The position numbers and the translations under genes are program-made. A stretch of DNA of 64,000 bases, from NCBI GenBank assembly GCA_947494145.1, contig CANLTZ010000005.1, positions 124,001 to 188,000 of the forward strand, given 5' to 3'. This DNA comes from an uncultured Jannaschia sp. GTDB taxonomy: Bacteria; Pseudomonadota; Alphaproteobacteria; Rhodobacterales; Rhodobacteraceae. Positions within the stretch are counted from its first letter, which is position 1, and every line of letters starts with the position of its first letter. The notes beneath the pieces are model-generated. The model saw only the letters and a list, made by a program, of their open reading frames with translations, did no database searches and was not told the DNA's origin. Positions 27,140 to 35,356 of the stretch are shown here, one piece after another.

Positions 27140-29647
27140 ATGCCCGATCACCCAAACCGAGTCGGCCTGACCGATGCCGACGCGAAGGCGCGGCTGGCCC
27201 AGTTCGGCCCAAACGCGCTGCCGCGCGGCCAAGGCCCACGCGCACCGGTGGTTCTTTTGCGGCAACTCGCCGACCCGTTGGTTTTGCTTCTATTGGCGGC
27301 CATCGGTGTGGCCTTGGCGCTGGGGCAAGGGGTGGACGCGGCGGCCATTGCGGTCGTTGTGGTCTTGAACGCCGCGTTGGGGTTCGTGCAGGAATGGCGG
27401 GCCGAGCGGACATTGGAGGCGCTGCGCAACCTGATGGTGGCAGACGTCACGGTCCGTCGAAACGGCGTTCTGGTGCGCCTGCCATCCTCCCAAATCGTGC
27501 CGGATGATCTGGTGTTGCTAGCCGCGGGCGACAAGGTTCCGGCCGATATCGAAGTCGTCGAGGCGCGCGAGTTGCGCGTGGATGAAAGCGTGCTGACGGG
27601 TGAAAGCGTACCCGTTGCCCACGCTCTAGGCGATACGTTGCGTGCCTCCACCAGTGTCGTGGCGGGGCGGGCCGAAGGTGTCGTGCGTGCCACCGGCGCC
27701 GGGACTGAATTCGGCCGCATCTCTCGCCTTACCGCCGGAATCGAGCGGCACGCGACCGAATTGCAGCGCAACCTGAGCAATCTGGCCCGCAATATCGGGG
27801 TGGCCGCAATCCTGCTGGCCCTGGCCATTCTGGGGCTGGGCGTCTGGCTGGCCTACGGCCTGGGTGAGATGGTGATGATCGCCCTGTCGCTGGCCGTCAG
27901 CATTGTGCCCGAAGGCCTGCCCGCCGTGGTCACCGTGACGCTGGCCCTGGGCGCTGGCGCCATGGCGCGCCGTCGGGCCCTGGTGCGCCGGTTGCGCGCG
28001 ATCGAGACGCTGGGCGCTGCGTCGGTCATCTGCACCGACAAGACGGGCACGCTGACCGAAAACGCCATGACGGTGGTCGAACTTTGGGCGCCAACAGGCA
28101 GCTACGAGGTGACCGGCACAGGCTATGCCCCGGAGGGCCGGATCAAGGGACCGGGGTGGCCGGACAGGCTGCTGCATGTCGCCGCATCTTGCAACGACGC
28201 GGAACTGCGTCAGACGCCGGACGGCTGGACCCTGGTGGGTGAACCCACGGAAGGCGCGCTGCTGACATTGGCCGCCAAGGCGGGCACCGCCCGTGCGCCG
28301 CGCCGGGGCGAGCGGCCTTTCGACAGTGATCGCAAGATGATGTCTGTCCTGGTGGATGACGAAGATGGGCGGCGTCTGCTCGTCAAGGGGGCGCCTGAAG
28401 CGGTGCTGGCGGGCTGTTCGGGCGCCGATGGCAGTACGCTGGACGTTGCCGCCGCTCAAGCCGCGGCGGACGCCATGGCCGCGAAGGGCCTGCGCGTGCT
28501 GGCGCTCGCCTCCCGCAGTGAGCCGGGTGATGACCTGACAGAAGCGGCACTGACCCTTCACGGCTTTGCCGGGTTGATCGACCCGCCCCGCCCCGAGGTC
28601 GGCGACGCCGTGGCACTGGCGCAATCGGCGGGCGTTACCCCGATCATGATCACCGGCGACAGCCCCGTCACCGCCGCCGCCATCGGCGAACGCCTGGGCA
28701 TCGCAGGCCAGACCGTCACCGGCACGGACCTGGAGGCAATGGATGACCAGACGCTGGACACGACCCTGAAAGGCGGTGCGATCTTCGCGCGCACGACGCC
28801 AGCCCACAAGATGCGCATCGTGGGGGCGCTTCAGGCACAGGGCCGCATCGTCGCGATGACAGGCGACGGCGTGAACGACGCCCCCGCCCTGCGCCGCGCC
28901 GATATCGGCATCGCAATGGGCCAACGCGGAACGGATGTCGCGCGCGAAGCGGCCGATGTGGTCCTGCTGGACGACAATTTCGCCACGATCGTCGCCGCCA
29001 TCGAAGAAGGGCGCCGCCAATTCGCCAATGTGCGCAAATTCGTCCGTTACCTGCTCGCGTCCAATGCGGGCGAGGTGATCGCCTTGCTGGGCGCGCTGCT
29101 GTTGGGTGGGGCGCTTATCTTCCTGCCTATCCAGATCCTCTGGATGAACCTGGTCACCGATGGTGTCACCGCCATGGCCCTGGGTCTGGAACGGGCGGAG
29201 CCCGATCAGATGCGCCGCCCACCGCGCCCCAAGGGCACCCCCATTCTGGGCCGTCCGGGCCTTGGGCTGGTGCTCGCCTTCGGGCTTTATACGGGCGGGG
29301 CGGCGCTTGCGATCTTCCTGATCCTGCTGCCCCAGGGCGAGGTTTTGGCCCGCAGTGCGGCCTTCACCGGAATGGTTGTTTTCGAAAAGGTCTCGGTCTT
29401 CGCGTTCCGGTCGCTGCGCAATCCCAACCGGGTCCTCGGCTGGACGTCGAACCGCTGGCTTCTGGTCGCGCTGGCCGCGACGCTGGGGGCGCAGGTGGCG
29501 GCGCTTCATGTGCCCATCCTGAAGGTAGTGTTACATACGGTGCCGCTTGGCCTCGCCGAATGGGGTCTGATCTTCACCGCCGCCTTGCCCCTTATCATCC
29601 TGCCCGAAGCGGTGAAGGAAGTGCGCCGCTACCGCGCAGCCCAATAG
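27140..29647 (+). CDS. P-type cation-transporting ATPase (P2 family)
   Basis: An 835-residue inner-membrane pump of the P2-type (Ca2+-ATPase-like) family. Domains in order: N-terminal cation-ATPase domain (LTDADAKARLAQFGPNALP), actuator loop with DESVLTGESVPV, membrane motif SIVPEGLPAVVTVTLALGAGAMARR, phosphorylation site ICTDKTGTLTENAMTVVELW (about residue 300), nucleotide domain with KGAPEAVL, the hinge MTGDGVNDAPALRRADIGIAMG, and four or more C-terminal helices. The ion cannot be fixed from sequence; a Ca/Na antiporter gene is the convergent neighbour. It shares an intergenic FNR-type box with adhP and ends 19 bp inside that neighbour. Confidence 0.9.
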   Translation: MPDHPNRVGLTDADAKARLAQFGPNALPRGQGPRAPVVLLRQLADPLVLLLLAAIGVALALGQGVDAAAIAVVVVLNAALGFVQEWRAERTLEALRNLMVADVTVRRNGVLVRLPSSQIVPDDLVLLAAGDKVPADIEVVEARELRVDESVLTGESVPVAHALGDTLRASTSVVAGRAEGVVRATGAGTEFGRISRLTAGIERHATELQRNLSNLARNIGVAAILLALAILGLGVWLAYGLGEMVMIALSLAVSIVPEGLPAVVTVTLALGAGAMARRRALVRRLRAIETLGAASVICTDKTGTLTENAMTVVELWAPTGSYEVTGTGYAPEGRIKGPGWPDRLLHVAASCNDAELRQTPDGWTLVGEPTEGALLTLAAKAGTARAPRRGERPFDSDRKMMSVLVDDEDGRRLLVKGAPEAVLAGCSGADGSTLDVAAAQAAADAMAAKGLRVLALASRSEPGDDLTEAALTLHGFAGLIDPPRPEVGDAVALAQSAGVTPIMITGDSPVTAAAIGERLGIAGQTVTGTDLEAMDDQTLDTTLKGGAIFARTTPAHKMRIVGALQAQGRIVAMTGDGVNDAPALRRADIGIAMGQRGTDVAREAADVVLLDDNFATIVAAIEEGRRQFANVRKFVRYLLASNAGEVIALLGALLLGGALIFLPIQILWMNLVTDGVTAMALGLERAEPDQMRRPPRPKGTPILGRPGLGLVLAFGLYTGGAALAIFLILLPQGEVLARSAAFTGMVVFEKVSVFAFRSLRNPNRVLGWTSNRWLLVALAATLGAQVAALHVPILKVVLHTVPLGLAEWGLIFTAALPLIILPEAVKEVRRYRAAQ

Positions 29648-30660
29648 GCCAGCAGGCTGAGGCCATAGCAGGCCAAGACAGCCAGGGAGTCCACGCCGAG
29701 TCGCCGGATAGAAGGCTTACGCCGGACTGTCAGCCCAATCAGGTAGATGACGGTGACAAGGATGCCGAAACCAATGGAAAGCGGCGCAAGCGGGCCCGCT
29801 TCGCGCAAGATCGGCCCGCCGCCATGCAGCAAATCGGCGGGCAAGATCAGGCCAAGCATGATCAGATTGGACCCGAAGACATTGGAAATCGCCAAACCAT
29901 AGGCCCGGATGCGCACCGCGGCGATGGTCGTCGTGAGTTCCGGCAAGGACGTGGCCGCCGCCAGCATGGTCACGCCCACGAAACCCGTCCCGAGACCCGA
30001 TTTGGACGCCAGCGGCCCCGAGATGGCGATGAGGGCGAGGCCAAGGACCAAGATCACCACACAGCTCAGCGATATTCGCACCAACAGGGCTTTCAGGCTG
30101 GGTTCGACCTGCGGAATGAGGGGTGCAGCGTCGCTTTCTTCGGGCAGATCCACGGGCACCCAATCGCCCGCATTGTCATAGCGGCGCAAAAGGGCGATGG
30201 CGGCAATATAGGCGAGGCCCGCGCCCACAGCCCCTGCGCCGACATGGCCGAAGGCCACGGGTTCGCCCATGGCGATAGCCACCAGCGCAACGGCCAGCAT
30301 GCCGATCAGCACCGACGCCTCCAGAACGTGGTTGTGACGGCGCGGATAGCCGCTGATGGCGCTGCGCGCCCAAAGGTCGGCCACGGCAAGGATGGCGGTT
30401 TGCAGGGCGACGCCGCCCAAAAGGTTGCCCATGACCAGTTCCGACGCACAGCGGGCCGCCCCCGTCAGCGTCGTGGCGATTTCGGGAAGCGACGTGGCCA
30501 CCGCCAGAAGCAAAAGCCCCACAAGTGAGCGGGCCAGGTTGAACCCTTCGGCCAGGTCGTCGGCGGCACGGGCCAGTGCCGTGCCCGCCACCCAGATGCC
30601 ACCAGAGGCGGCCGCAAAGGCCAAGACCAGCGTCCCCAGGGGCCAGGCCGCCAGATCCAT
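29629..30660 (-). CDS. Sodium/calcium exchanger family protein
   Basis: A 343-residue inner-membrane cation antiporter of the CaCA family. Both alpha-repeat signatures are present: LLAVATSLPEIATTLTGAARCASELVMGNLLGGVALQT (about residues 52-90) and MLAAATSLPELTTTIAAVRIRAYGLAISNVFGSNLIML (second half). Many hydrophobic helices flank a central acidic loop (PVDLPEESDAAPLIP). The ATG is at 30660. It is convergent with the P-type ATPase (19-bp overlap) and co-directional with the DUF3775 and bactofilin-like genes 13 bp and further upstream. Confidence 0.88.
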   Translation of the reverse strand: MDLAAWPLGTLVLAFAAASGGIWVAGTALARAADDLAEGFNLARSLVGLLLLAVATSLPEIATTLTGAARCASELVMGNLLGGVALQTAILAVADLWARSAISGYPRRHNHVLEASVLIGMLAVALVAIAMGEPVAFGHVGAGAVGAGLAYIAAIALLRRYDNAGDWVPVDLPEESDAAPLIPQVEPSLKALLVRISLSCVVILVLGLALIAISGPLASKSGLGTGFVGVTMLAAATSLPELTTTIAAVRIRAYGLAISNVFGSNLIMLGLILPADLLHGGGPILREAGPLAPLSIGFGILVTVIYLIGLTVRRKPSIRRLGVDSLAVLACYGLSLLAYWAAR

Positions 30661-30672
30661 GGGCCCAGACCC

Positions 30673-31029
30673 CTAGTAAGAGCCGTCGAGCAGCAAGTGA
30701 TCGTGGCCGATCTCTTCCAGGCCGGCCGCGATTTCGTCGGCTGCCAAGGGCCGGGTCATGATGTAGTCGAAACAGGGGCCTACATGGCGTTCTTCAGCCA
30801 GTTTGACGGCCTCTTCCCATTCGGCTTCGGAAAAGTCGCCGCGCCCGACCCATAGAAGCGCCACAAGCTCATGCTGCTGGTCGCGATCGAGTCCTTCGAT
30901 CTCGGCACGCAACTCATTGCTGCGCATATCCTCCCCCTCATCCAGGGGCACGTCCTCACCCGCGCCGAGCCCCCGAAGCTGTTCAAGCATCGCGCGCAGG
31001 GCCGCGGGTGGAATGGACAGATCCTTCAT
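30673..31029 (-). CDS. DUF3775 family protein
   Basis: A small acidic cytoplasmic protein of 118 residues. It reads IPPAALRAMLEQLRGLGAGED, then ELRAEIEGLDRDQQHELVALLWVGRGDFSEAEWEEAVKLAEE (residues about 40-82) and ends MTRPLAADEIAAGLEEIGHDHLLL, the pattern of DUF3775. The family has no known function. It lies 2 bp downstream of the bactofilin-like gene and 12 bp upstream of the antiporter gene, forming a three-gene unit. Confidence 0.75.
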   Translation of the reverse strand: MKDLSIPPAALRAMLEQLRGLGAGEDVPLDEGEDMRSNELRAEIEGLDRDQQHELVALLWVGRGDFSEAEWEEAVKLAEERHVGPCFDYIMTRPLAADEIAAGLEEIGHDHLLLDGSY

Positions 31030-31031
31030 TG

Positions 31032-32219
31032 TCAGTCGTCCTTCTCGGATTTGAGCATCTCGTTATCCGGCGATGGCTCCACCCCCGGCATGAACGAGCG
31101 TAGCAGACCCTCGGTCATTGCGCCTATGCCCAGAAAAACCAGCGCGACATTGCCGATCCAACCCAGGAACGGGATGAAGTTCAAAAGCGCCGCACCCGTG
31201 ATGGCGGCCGCAAGCACGGCGATGCGGATCGGCAGCGACGGACTGTCACCCAGGCCAGCAGCCCGCGCGATGGCCATGGCAAGGACATAGGCCCCCAACA
31301 GATAGCCCAGCACCCAGGCCAGGATCAGCGTCAAGATGGCCATGGGCAAAAGCGGTAGGCCAATGATCGTCATGGCAGAGACCGGGACGAGGCCGACCAG
31401 CGTCGAAAACCCGATGAACCCCAGCAGGATCGTCAGGCCGGGGCGGTCGATGGCCATGCGGCGCATACTGGCGACCCGTCCGGGCACCAGCGCCAGGAAC
31501 GCGGCGCCCACGGCCAACAGGAACGCAAGCGAGATCAGATAGCCCCCTGCAAGCGCCGCGGCGGAGGGCGCTTGTGGCATCCCTTCCCAGGCGAGTTCGT
31601 CGAATTCCCGCCATTCGGGTGTGTCGATCGCCACATAGGTCACGCGCCCCGAAGGGATGACCTCTGTTGGGATGTCGACGTCTTCCGATGTGGCCAGCGT
31701 CAACTGCCCGTCGATGCGCGCCTCGGGCCCGAAGGACAGATTGGCGACGTTCAACATCACATCGCCGCTCACGGGCCCGTTCAGCCGTGCCTCCCCCGCC
31801 GAAATCAATAGGGCGCCGGACACGGCGCCATCCATGGTCACGGACGCCCCGAAAAGCCGCAGGTTGCCCGCGACATCGGCGCTATCGGATACGGTCAAAA
31901 CGGCGCCAGCCAGAACCGCGTCGCCGCCCACTTCGGAACCCAGCGTCACTTGCGCCCCGGCTGCGTTCGCATCCGCCCCCACCCGCGCCGCGATATCGAT
32001 GGAAAAGCCAGAGGCGTAAAGGTCTTCGGCCACCGGGCCGTTCACCAGCACACGCCCCCCGGTGATCAACAGATCCCGTGGCGCTGCGCCCGTCCCTTCC
32101 ACGCGGCCACCTGCGGCCAGAAGGTCACCGCCGATCTGCGCCTCGATCGGTTCAGCATGCACCGGACCGGCCCAGAGCATGAGCGCCAGAATAGGGGCCA
32201 GGATACGAAGCTTGGTCAT
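31032..32219 (-). CDS. Polymer-forming (bactofilin-like) membrane protein
   Basis: A 395-residue protein with signal peptide MTKLRILAPILALMLWAGPVHA. A repetitive beta-helix-like region with many Gly/Ala/Val turns follows (residues about 25-175: GGDLLAAGGRVEGTG, LITGGRVLVNGPVAEDLYASG, LGSEVGGDAVLAGA, LRLFGASVTMDGAVSGALLISAGEARLNGPV). It then has three to four hydrophobic helices at the C terminus. This matches proteins annotated polymer-forming cytoskeletal or bactofilin-like. A role in envelope structure is inferred. It starts an operon with DUF3775 and the antiporter, and shares an intergenic region with the usp gene and its FNR-type box. Confidence 0.7.
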   Translation of the reverse strand: MTKLRILAPILALMLWAGPVHAEPIEAQIGGDLLAAGGRVEGTGAAPRDLLITGGRVLVNGPVAEDLYASGFSIDIAARVGADANAAGAQVTLGSEVGGDAVLAGAVLTVSDSADVAGNLRLFGASVTMDGAVSGALLISAGEARLNGPVSGDVMLNVANLSFGPEARIDGQLTLATSEDVDIPTEVIPSGRVTYVAIDTPEWREFDELAWEGMPQAPSAAALAGGYLISLAFLLAVGAAFLALVPGRVASMRRMAIDRPGLTILLGFIGFSTLVGLVPVSAMTIIGLPLLPMAILTLILAWVLGYLLGAYVLAMAIARAAGLGDSPSLPIRIAVLAAAITGAALLNFIPFLGWIGNVALVFLGIGAMTEGLLRSFMPGVEPSPDNEMLKSEKDD

Positions 32220-32275
32220 TGGACTGCTCCCTTGATGGTTCGCAATCGGGGTGCCCCAGCACCGGGTGGCAAGCC

Positions 32276-32317
32276 TTGACGGGCATCAAGTCCCGCCAGG
32301 TGCCGCCTTGCTAGCCT
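32276..32317 (+). promoter_or_regulatory. FNR/FixK-type box and -10 element of the usp gene
   Basis: Box TTGACGGGCATCAA (32276-32289) followed by TAGCCT at 32312-32317, the same spacing as at 24853 and 42564. The predicted start near 32324 leaves a 26-nt leader before the usp ATG at 32350. Confidence 0.72.
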
Positions 32318-32349
32318 GAGCAAACAAATTACCGACGCGGAGGCCCAGA

Positions 32350-33186
32350 ATGACAATCCGAACAATCCTCGCTTGCCTGACGACCGAAACGGCGGCCCCG
32401 AACCTGTCGGCCGCAGGCGCGGCCCTTGCCGCGCGCTTCGATGCCCACCTGATCGGGCAACACACGATCGAGGCGTTGATGGTCTATCCGGGCATTGCCA
32501 TGCACGTGCCGCCGCCCGCATTCGAGGCGTTCAATTCAGGTCAACTGGCCCAAGCCGACGCCATCGAGGCCATCTTTCAGGAGGTCACGCGCCGGGACGC
32601 TATCCGGGGCGAATGGCGCCTCGTGAAGACGGAATCGATCACCGCAGCCGACCGCATGATCGAAAGCGCGCGAAGCTGCGACTTGGTTCTGATGTCACGC
32701 CCCGACCGCGAACATGACCGTACCGATCAACGACATGCCGTGCAGGTGGTGATCCGCGGCGCGGGCCGCCCTGTCCTTCTCGTGCCCCCTGGCGGGATCG
32801 GCGACGGCGTGGGCAAACGCGCCATCGTGGCCCATTCCGGCACTCGCGAAGCCGCGCGCGCCACTTTCGATCTGCTACCGCTTTTGGCCGATGGGGCCGA
32901 TGTCCATGTCGTCCATATCGGCGACGAACGCGACGAATTGCGTGATGATGCCATGACAGAACTGTCAGCAGCACTTGCGCGCCATGGCTATAGCGTGACG
33001 CTGACCCACCGTGTCCCCCATGGGGACCCCGTGGCAGCGGTGCTGGCCCGCGAAGCTGCCGAAATCGGCGCCGATGTGATCGCGGCGGGCGCCTTCGGCC
33101 ATTCCCGTGCCTACGATCTGTTCTTCGGTGCTGTCACCGAGTCGCTTATCCGCGACGCGGATGTGCCGGTTCTCTTCTCAACGTAA
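32350..33186 (+). CDS. Universal stress protein (tandem UspA-like)
   Basis: Cytoplasmic stress protein of 278 residues with a first, more divergent Usp half (TIRTILACLTTETAAPNLSAAGAALAARFDAHLIGQHTI; DLVLMSRPDRE). The second, better conserved half is KRAIVAHSGTREAARATFDLLPLLADGADVHVVHIGDE, ending ADVIAAGAFGHSRAYDLFFGAVTESLIRDADVPVLFS, whose GAFGHSR is the usual nucleotide-binding G-x-H/GHS segment. The ATG follows CGGAGGCCC. It has its own FNR/FixK-type promoter and shares a bidirectional terminator with hsp20. Usp proteins in such regions typically support survival at low oxygen. Confidence 0.87.
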   Translation: MTIRTILACLTTETAAPNLSAAGAALAARFDAHLIGQHTIEALMVYPGIAMHVPPPAFEAFNSGQLAQADAIEAIFQEVTRRDAIRGEWRLVKTESITAADRMIESARSCDLVLMSRPDREHDRTDQRHAVQVVIRGAGRPVLLVPPGGIGDGVGKRAIVAHSGTREAARATFDLLPLLADGADVHVVHIGDERDELRDDAMTELSAALARHGYSVTLTHRVPHGDPVAAVLAREAAEIGADVIAAGAFGHSRAYDLFFGAVTESLIRDADVPVLFST

Positions 33187-33201
33187 AGGCGTCTGCACAG
33201 C

Positions 33202-33244
33202 AAAAAGCCCCATCCAACACAGACGGTTGGATGGGGCTCTTTCG
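33202..33244. terminator. Bidirectional terminator between usp and hsp20
   Basis: Perfect 12-bp stem AGCCCCATCCAA / TTGGATGGGGCT with loop CACAGACGG. CAAAA precedes it and CTTTC follows it, so it can stop transcription from both converging genes. Confidence 0.88.
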
Positions 33245-33246
33245 TG

Positions 33247-33711
33247 TCAGGTCGCGTCGATGGCGATCTTGTGGGGCTTCGAGGCAGGCGCCTTGGGCTT
33301 GGCGACGGAAATCCGCAGAATGCCGTCCGACAGTTTGGCCGAGAAGCCATCCTTGTCCGGCTTGAACCCAAGCGGGATCACGCGCCGAAAGCGGCCCGAG
33401 CGGCGTTCGACCATGTGCCAGTCCTTGCCTTCTTCTTCACGCTTTTCGTCATGGCCACCGCGCAGCAGCAGGCTGTCTTCGACGATGGACGCGTCGATCT
33501 CATCGGCACTGACACCGGGGACCTCGGCGGTGATCTCGACCGCATCGTCCGTTTCGGACATGTCGACCGCCGGGAACGAGGGCGGCATGAAATCAGCGCG
33601 CAGGTCACCCAGACGGTCCATGAACGGGTTCAGATCGAACTGGAACGGCGTCAGAAAGGGCCAGCCACCCATCCGGGCCGGAAGCGCGTCAGTATGATGC
33701 TTCTTGGACAT
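33247..33711 (-). CDS. Small heat-shock protein Hsp20
   Basis: Alpha-crystallin-type chaperone of 154 residues that holds unfolding proteins. The crystallin domain runs from about residue 50 (MSETDDAVEITAEVPGVSADEIDASIVEDSLLLRG) through RRSGRFRRVIPLGFKPDKDGFSAKLSDGILRISVAKP. The ATG at 33711 is preferred over one at 33717, because the GGGAGA ribosome site is too close to the latter. It is convergent with usp and has an FNR/FixK-type box 72 bp upstream (33783). Confidence 0.92.
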   Translation of the reverse strand: MSKKHHTDALPARMGGWPFLTPFQFDLNPFMDRLGDLRADFMPPSFPAVDMSETDDAVEITAEVPGVSADEIDASIVEDSLLLRGGHDEKREEEGKDWHMVERRSGRFRRVIPLGFKPDKDGFSAKLSDGILRISVAKPKAPASKPHKIAIDAT

Positions 33712-33782
33712 CGTCATTCTCCCTCAGTTTAGAACTGCCTGAATTGGCAAAGTGGTCTTGCATGGTGAAACGGCGGCGCGCC

Positions 33783-33796
33783 TTGACAGCCGTCAA
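33783..33796. promoter_or_regulatory. FNR/FixK-type box upstream of hsp20
   Basis: TTGACAGCCGTCAA, TTGA-N6-TCAA, in the gap between the hsp20 start and the 3' end of the FixK-like gene. Both genes run leftward, so this box can only serve hsp20. Confidence 0.65.
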
Positions 33797-33811
33797 GCCA
33801 ACACGGCGCAA

Positions 33812-34459
33812 TCAAGCGTTGCTGGCGATCCGGGCCAGGGCAGAGACATCCGGGATACGGACATTGCCCGCACGGTCCGCCCGCAGCACGCCTTCGTCGC
33901 GGAGCCGTCCGAAGGCCCGGCTGACCGTCTCGATGGAGGTGCCCAGATAGTCGGCGATATCGGTCCGCGTCATCGGCAGATGCAGATCGACTGTTCCCGA
34001 ATTGGGACAATCCGCCGGGCGAAGAAGCGACAACAGGAACGCCGCAAGCCGTTCGCGCAGGCTGGCGCGGCCCAGAAGCATGAAATGATCCTGCAACCGT
34101 GCGATTTCGTCCAAGGCGCCTTCGACCAGAAAGACCCGATGGGAAGCCTCACCCGTGGAAAGCGCGCTGGCCCGGTGGGCCACGACATCGGCGGCCTCGA
34201 TGGCTTCGCAATCGCAATGACGCTCACCATCGGGCGCGAAGCCCACGATGTCGCCTGGCCGGCAAAAGGAGATGACCTGGCGACGGCCGCTTGGGCTGAC
34301 GCGGGTCAAGCGCAACGTTCCGGTCAACACCTCATAGAGATAATCGACATCGTCCCCTTCGTGGAAAAGGTAAGCCCCGCGGGCAAGATGTCGCACTGGC
34401 CGGATATGGTCCGATCCGCCGGATTGGCTGTGATGATCACTTGTGTAGGCTAGTTGCAT
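33812..34459 (-). CDS. Crp/Fnr-family regulator (FixK-like)
   Basis: A 215-residue transcription factor with an N-terminal cyclic-nucleotide-binding-type fold (HLARGAYLFHEGDDVDYLYEVLTGTLRLTRVSPSGRRQVISFCRPGDIVGF) and a C-terminal HTH_CRP domain (LPMTRTDIADYLGTSIETVSRAFGRLRDEGVL). The recognition helix has Glu177, Ser180 and Arg181, the E-xx-SR pattern of FNR that reads TTGA half-sites. There is no N-terminal Cys cluster, so it is FixK-like rather than a direct Fe-S oxygen sensor. The ATG at 34459 follows GGGGAGAG. It lies among seven TTGA-N6-TCAA boxes and next to a FixL-like kinase and response regulator. Confidence 0.88.
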   Translation of the reverse strand: MQLAYTSDHHSQSGGSDHIRPVRHLARGAYLFHEGDDVDYLYEVLTGTLRLTRVSPSGRRQVISFCRPGDIVGFAPDGERHCDCEAIEAADVVAHRASALSTGEASHRVFLVEGALDEIARLQDHFMLLGRASLRERLAAFLLSLLRPADCPNSGTVDLHLPMTRTDIADYLGTSIETVSRAFGRLRDEGVLRADRAGNVRIPDVSALARIASNA

Positions 34460-34627
34460 CGAGTCTCTCCCCAGAAATCGCGGCAGAGGGATCATGACGT
34501 GCTGGTGTCGCAGCAGGTCTGGCCGAATGTATCGTTTTGTAACAAGACGTCGGTCTAGGCGCGGGCCGACTGGTGCGACGGGTTTGGGACCCTATGTTTT
34601 CATGGACGCCACAGGGGGCGGGACCCG

Positions 34628-35356
34628 ATGGGCACGAAAGACATACTTGTCGTAGATGACGACGCGAAGGTACGCCGATTGCTGCGCCGGTGCCTGGAAG
34701 GTGACGGTCACAGCGTCCGTGAAGCCTGCGACGCGACCGCCGCCCGGCGGGCCTTTGCCCATGGCGCACCCGACCTTGTGACGCTCGACCTTACGCTGGG
34801 CGAAGAAGATGGGCTGGATTTCGCCCGTGAGATCAGGCGCAGCCACGACGTGCCTATTGTCATGGTTACCGGGCGCGATGACGTGATCGACAAGGTGGTT
34901 GGGTTGGAAATTGGGGCGGACGACTATGTCACCAAGCCCTTCCATGTCCGCGAAGTGCAGGCGCGCATCCGTTCTGTACTGCGGCGGGCGCAGGGTGCGG
35001 GCGTGGTGCACGTTGAAGACGCCGAAACGGCACTGGATCTCGATGGATTGACCATTGATCTGGACCGCATGGCCGTCACCGACCGGAACGGCGCACCCTG
35101 CGATGTGACCACCGCCGATATCAAGCTGCTGCGCGCCTTCGTGGAAAACCCCAAACGCGCCCTGTCCCGTGACCGGCTGATGGATCTAATCGACGGGCCG
35201 CAATGGACACCGCTGGACCGCACCATCGACAACCAGGTGGCGCGCCTGCGCAAGAAGATCGAACGGGATGCCACGCGGCCGGAACTGATCCGCACGGTGC
35301 GTGGCGTGGGCTATATGCTGTCCGAAGCCCCGCATGCCGCAAGCGCGGACACTTAG
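34628..35356 (+). CDS. OmpR-family response regulator
   Basis: A 242-residue two-component regulator. The receiver domain has Asp10-Asp12, phospho-acceptor Asp54 in LVTLDLTLG, MVTGRDDVIDKVVGLEIGADDYVTKPFHVREV with the conserved Lys, and then a winged-helix output domain (LDLDGLTIDLDRMAVTDRNGAPCDVTTADIKLLRAFVENPKRALSRDRLMDLIDG; VDNQVARLRKKIE-like IDNQVARLRKKIERD). It is convergent with the FixL-like hybrid kinase (4-bp overlap) and divergent from the FixK-like regulator. Partnership with that kinase is inferred from position. Confidence 0.92.
   Translation: MGTKDILVVDDDAKVRRLLRRCLEGDGHSVREACDATAARRAFAHGAPDLVTLDLTLGEEDGLDFAREIRRSHDVPIVMVTGRDDVIDKVVGLEIGADDYVTKPFHVREVQARIRSVLRRAQGAGVVHVEDAETALDLDGLTIDLDRMAVTDRNGAPCDVTTADIKLLRAFVENPKRALSRDRLMDLIDGPQWTPLDRTIDNQVARLRKKIERDATRPELIRTVRGVGYMLSEAPHAASADT

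Noticed and set aside
27626-29509. 627-codon open frame antisense to the P-type ATPase
   Set aside because: The opposite strand encodes all P-type ATPase motifs; the antisense product is unrecognisable.
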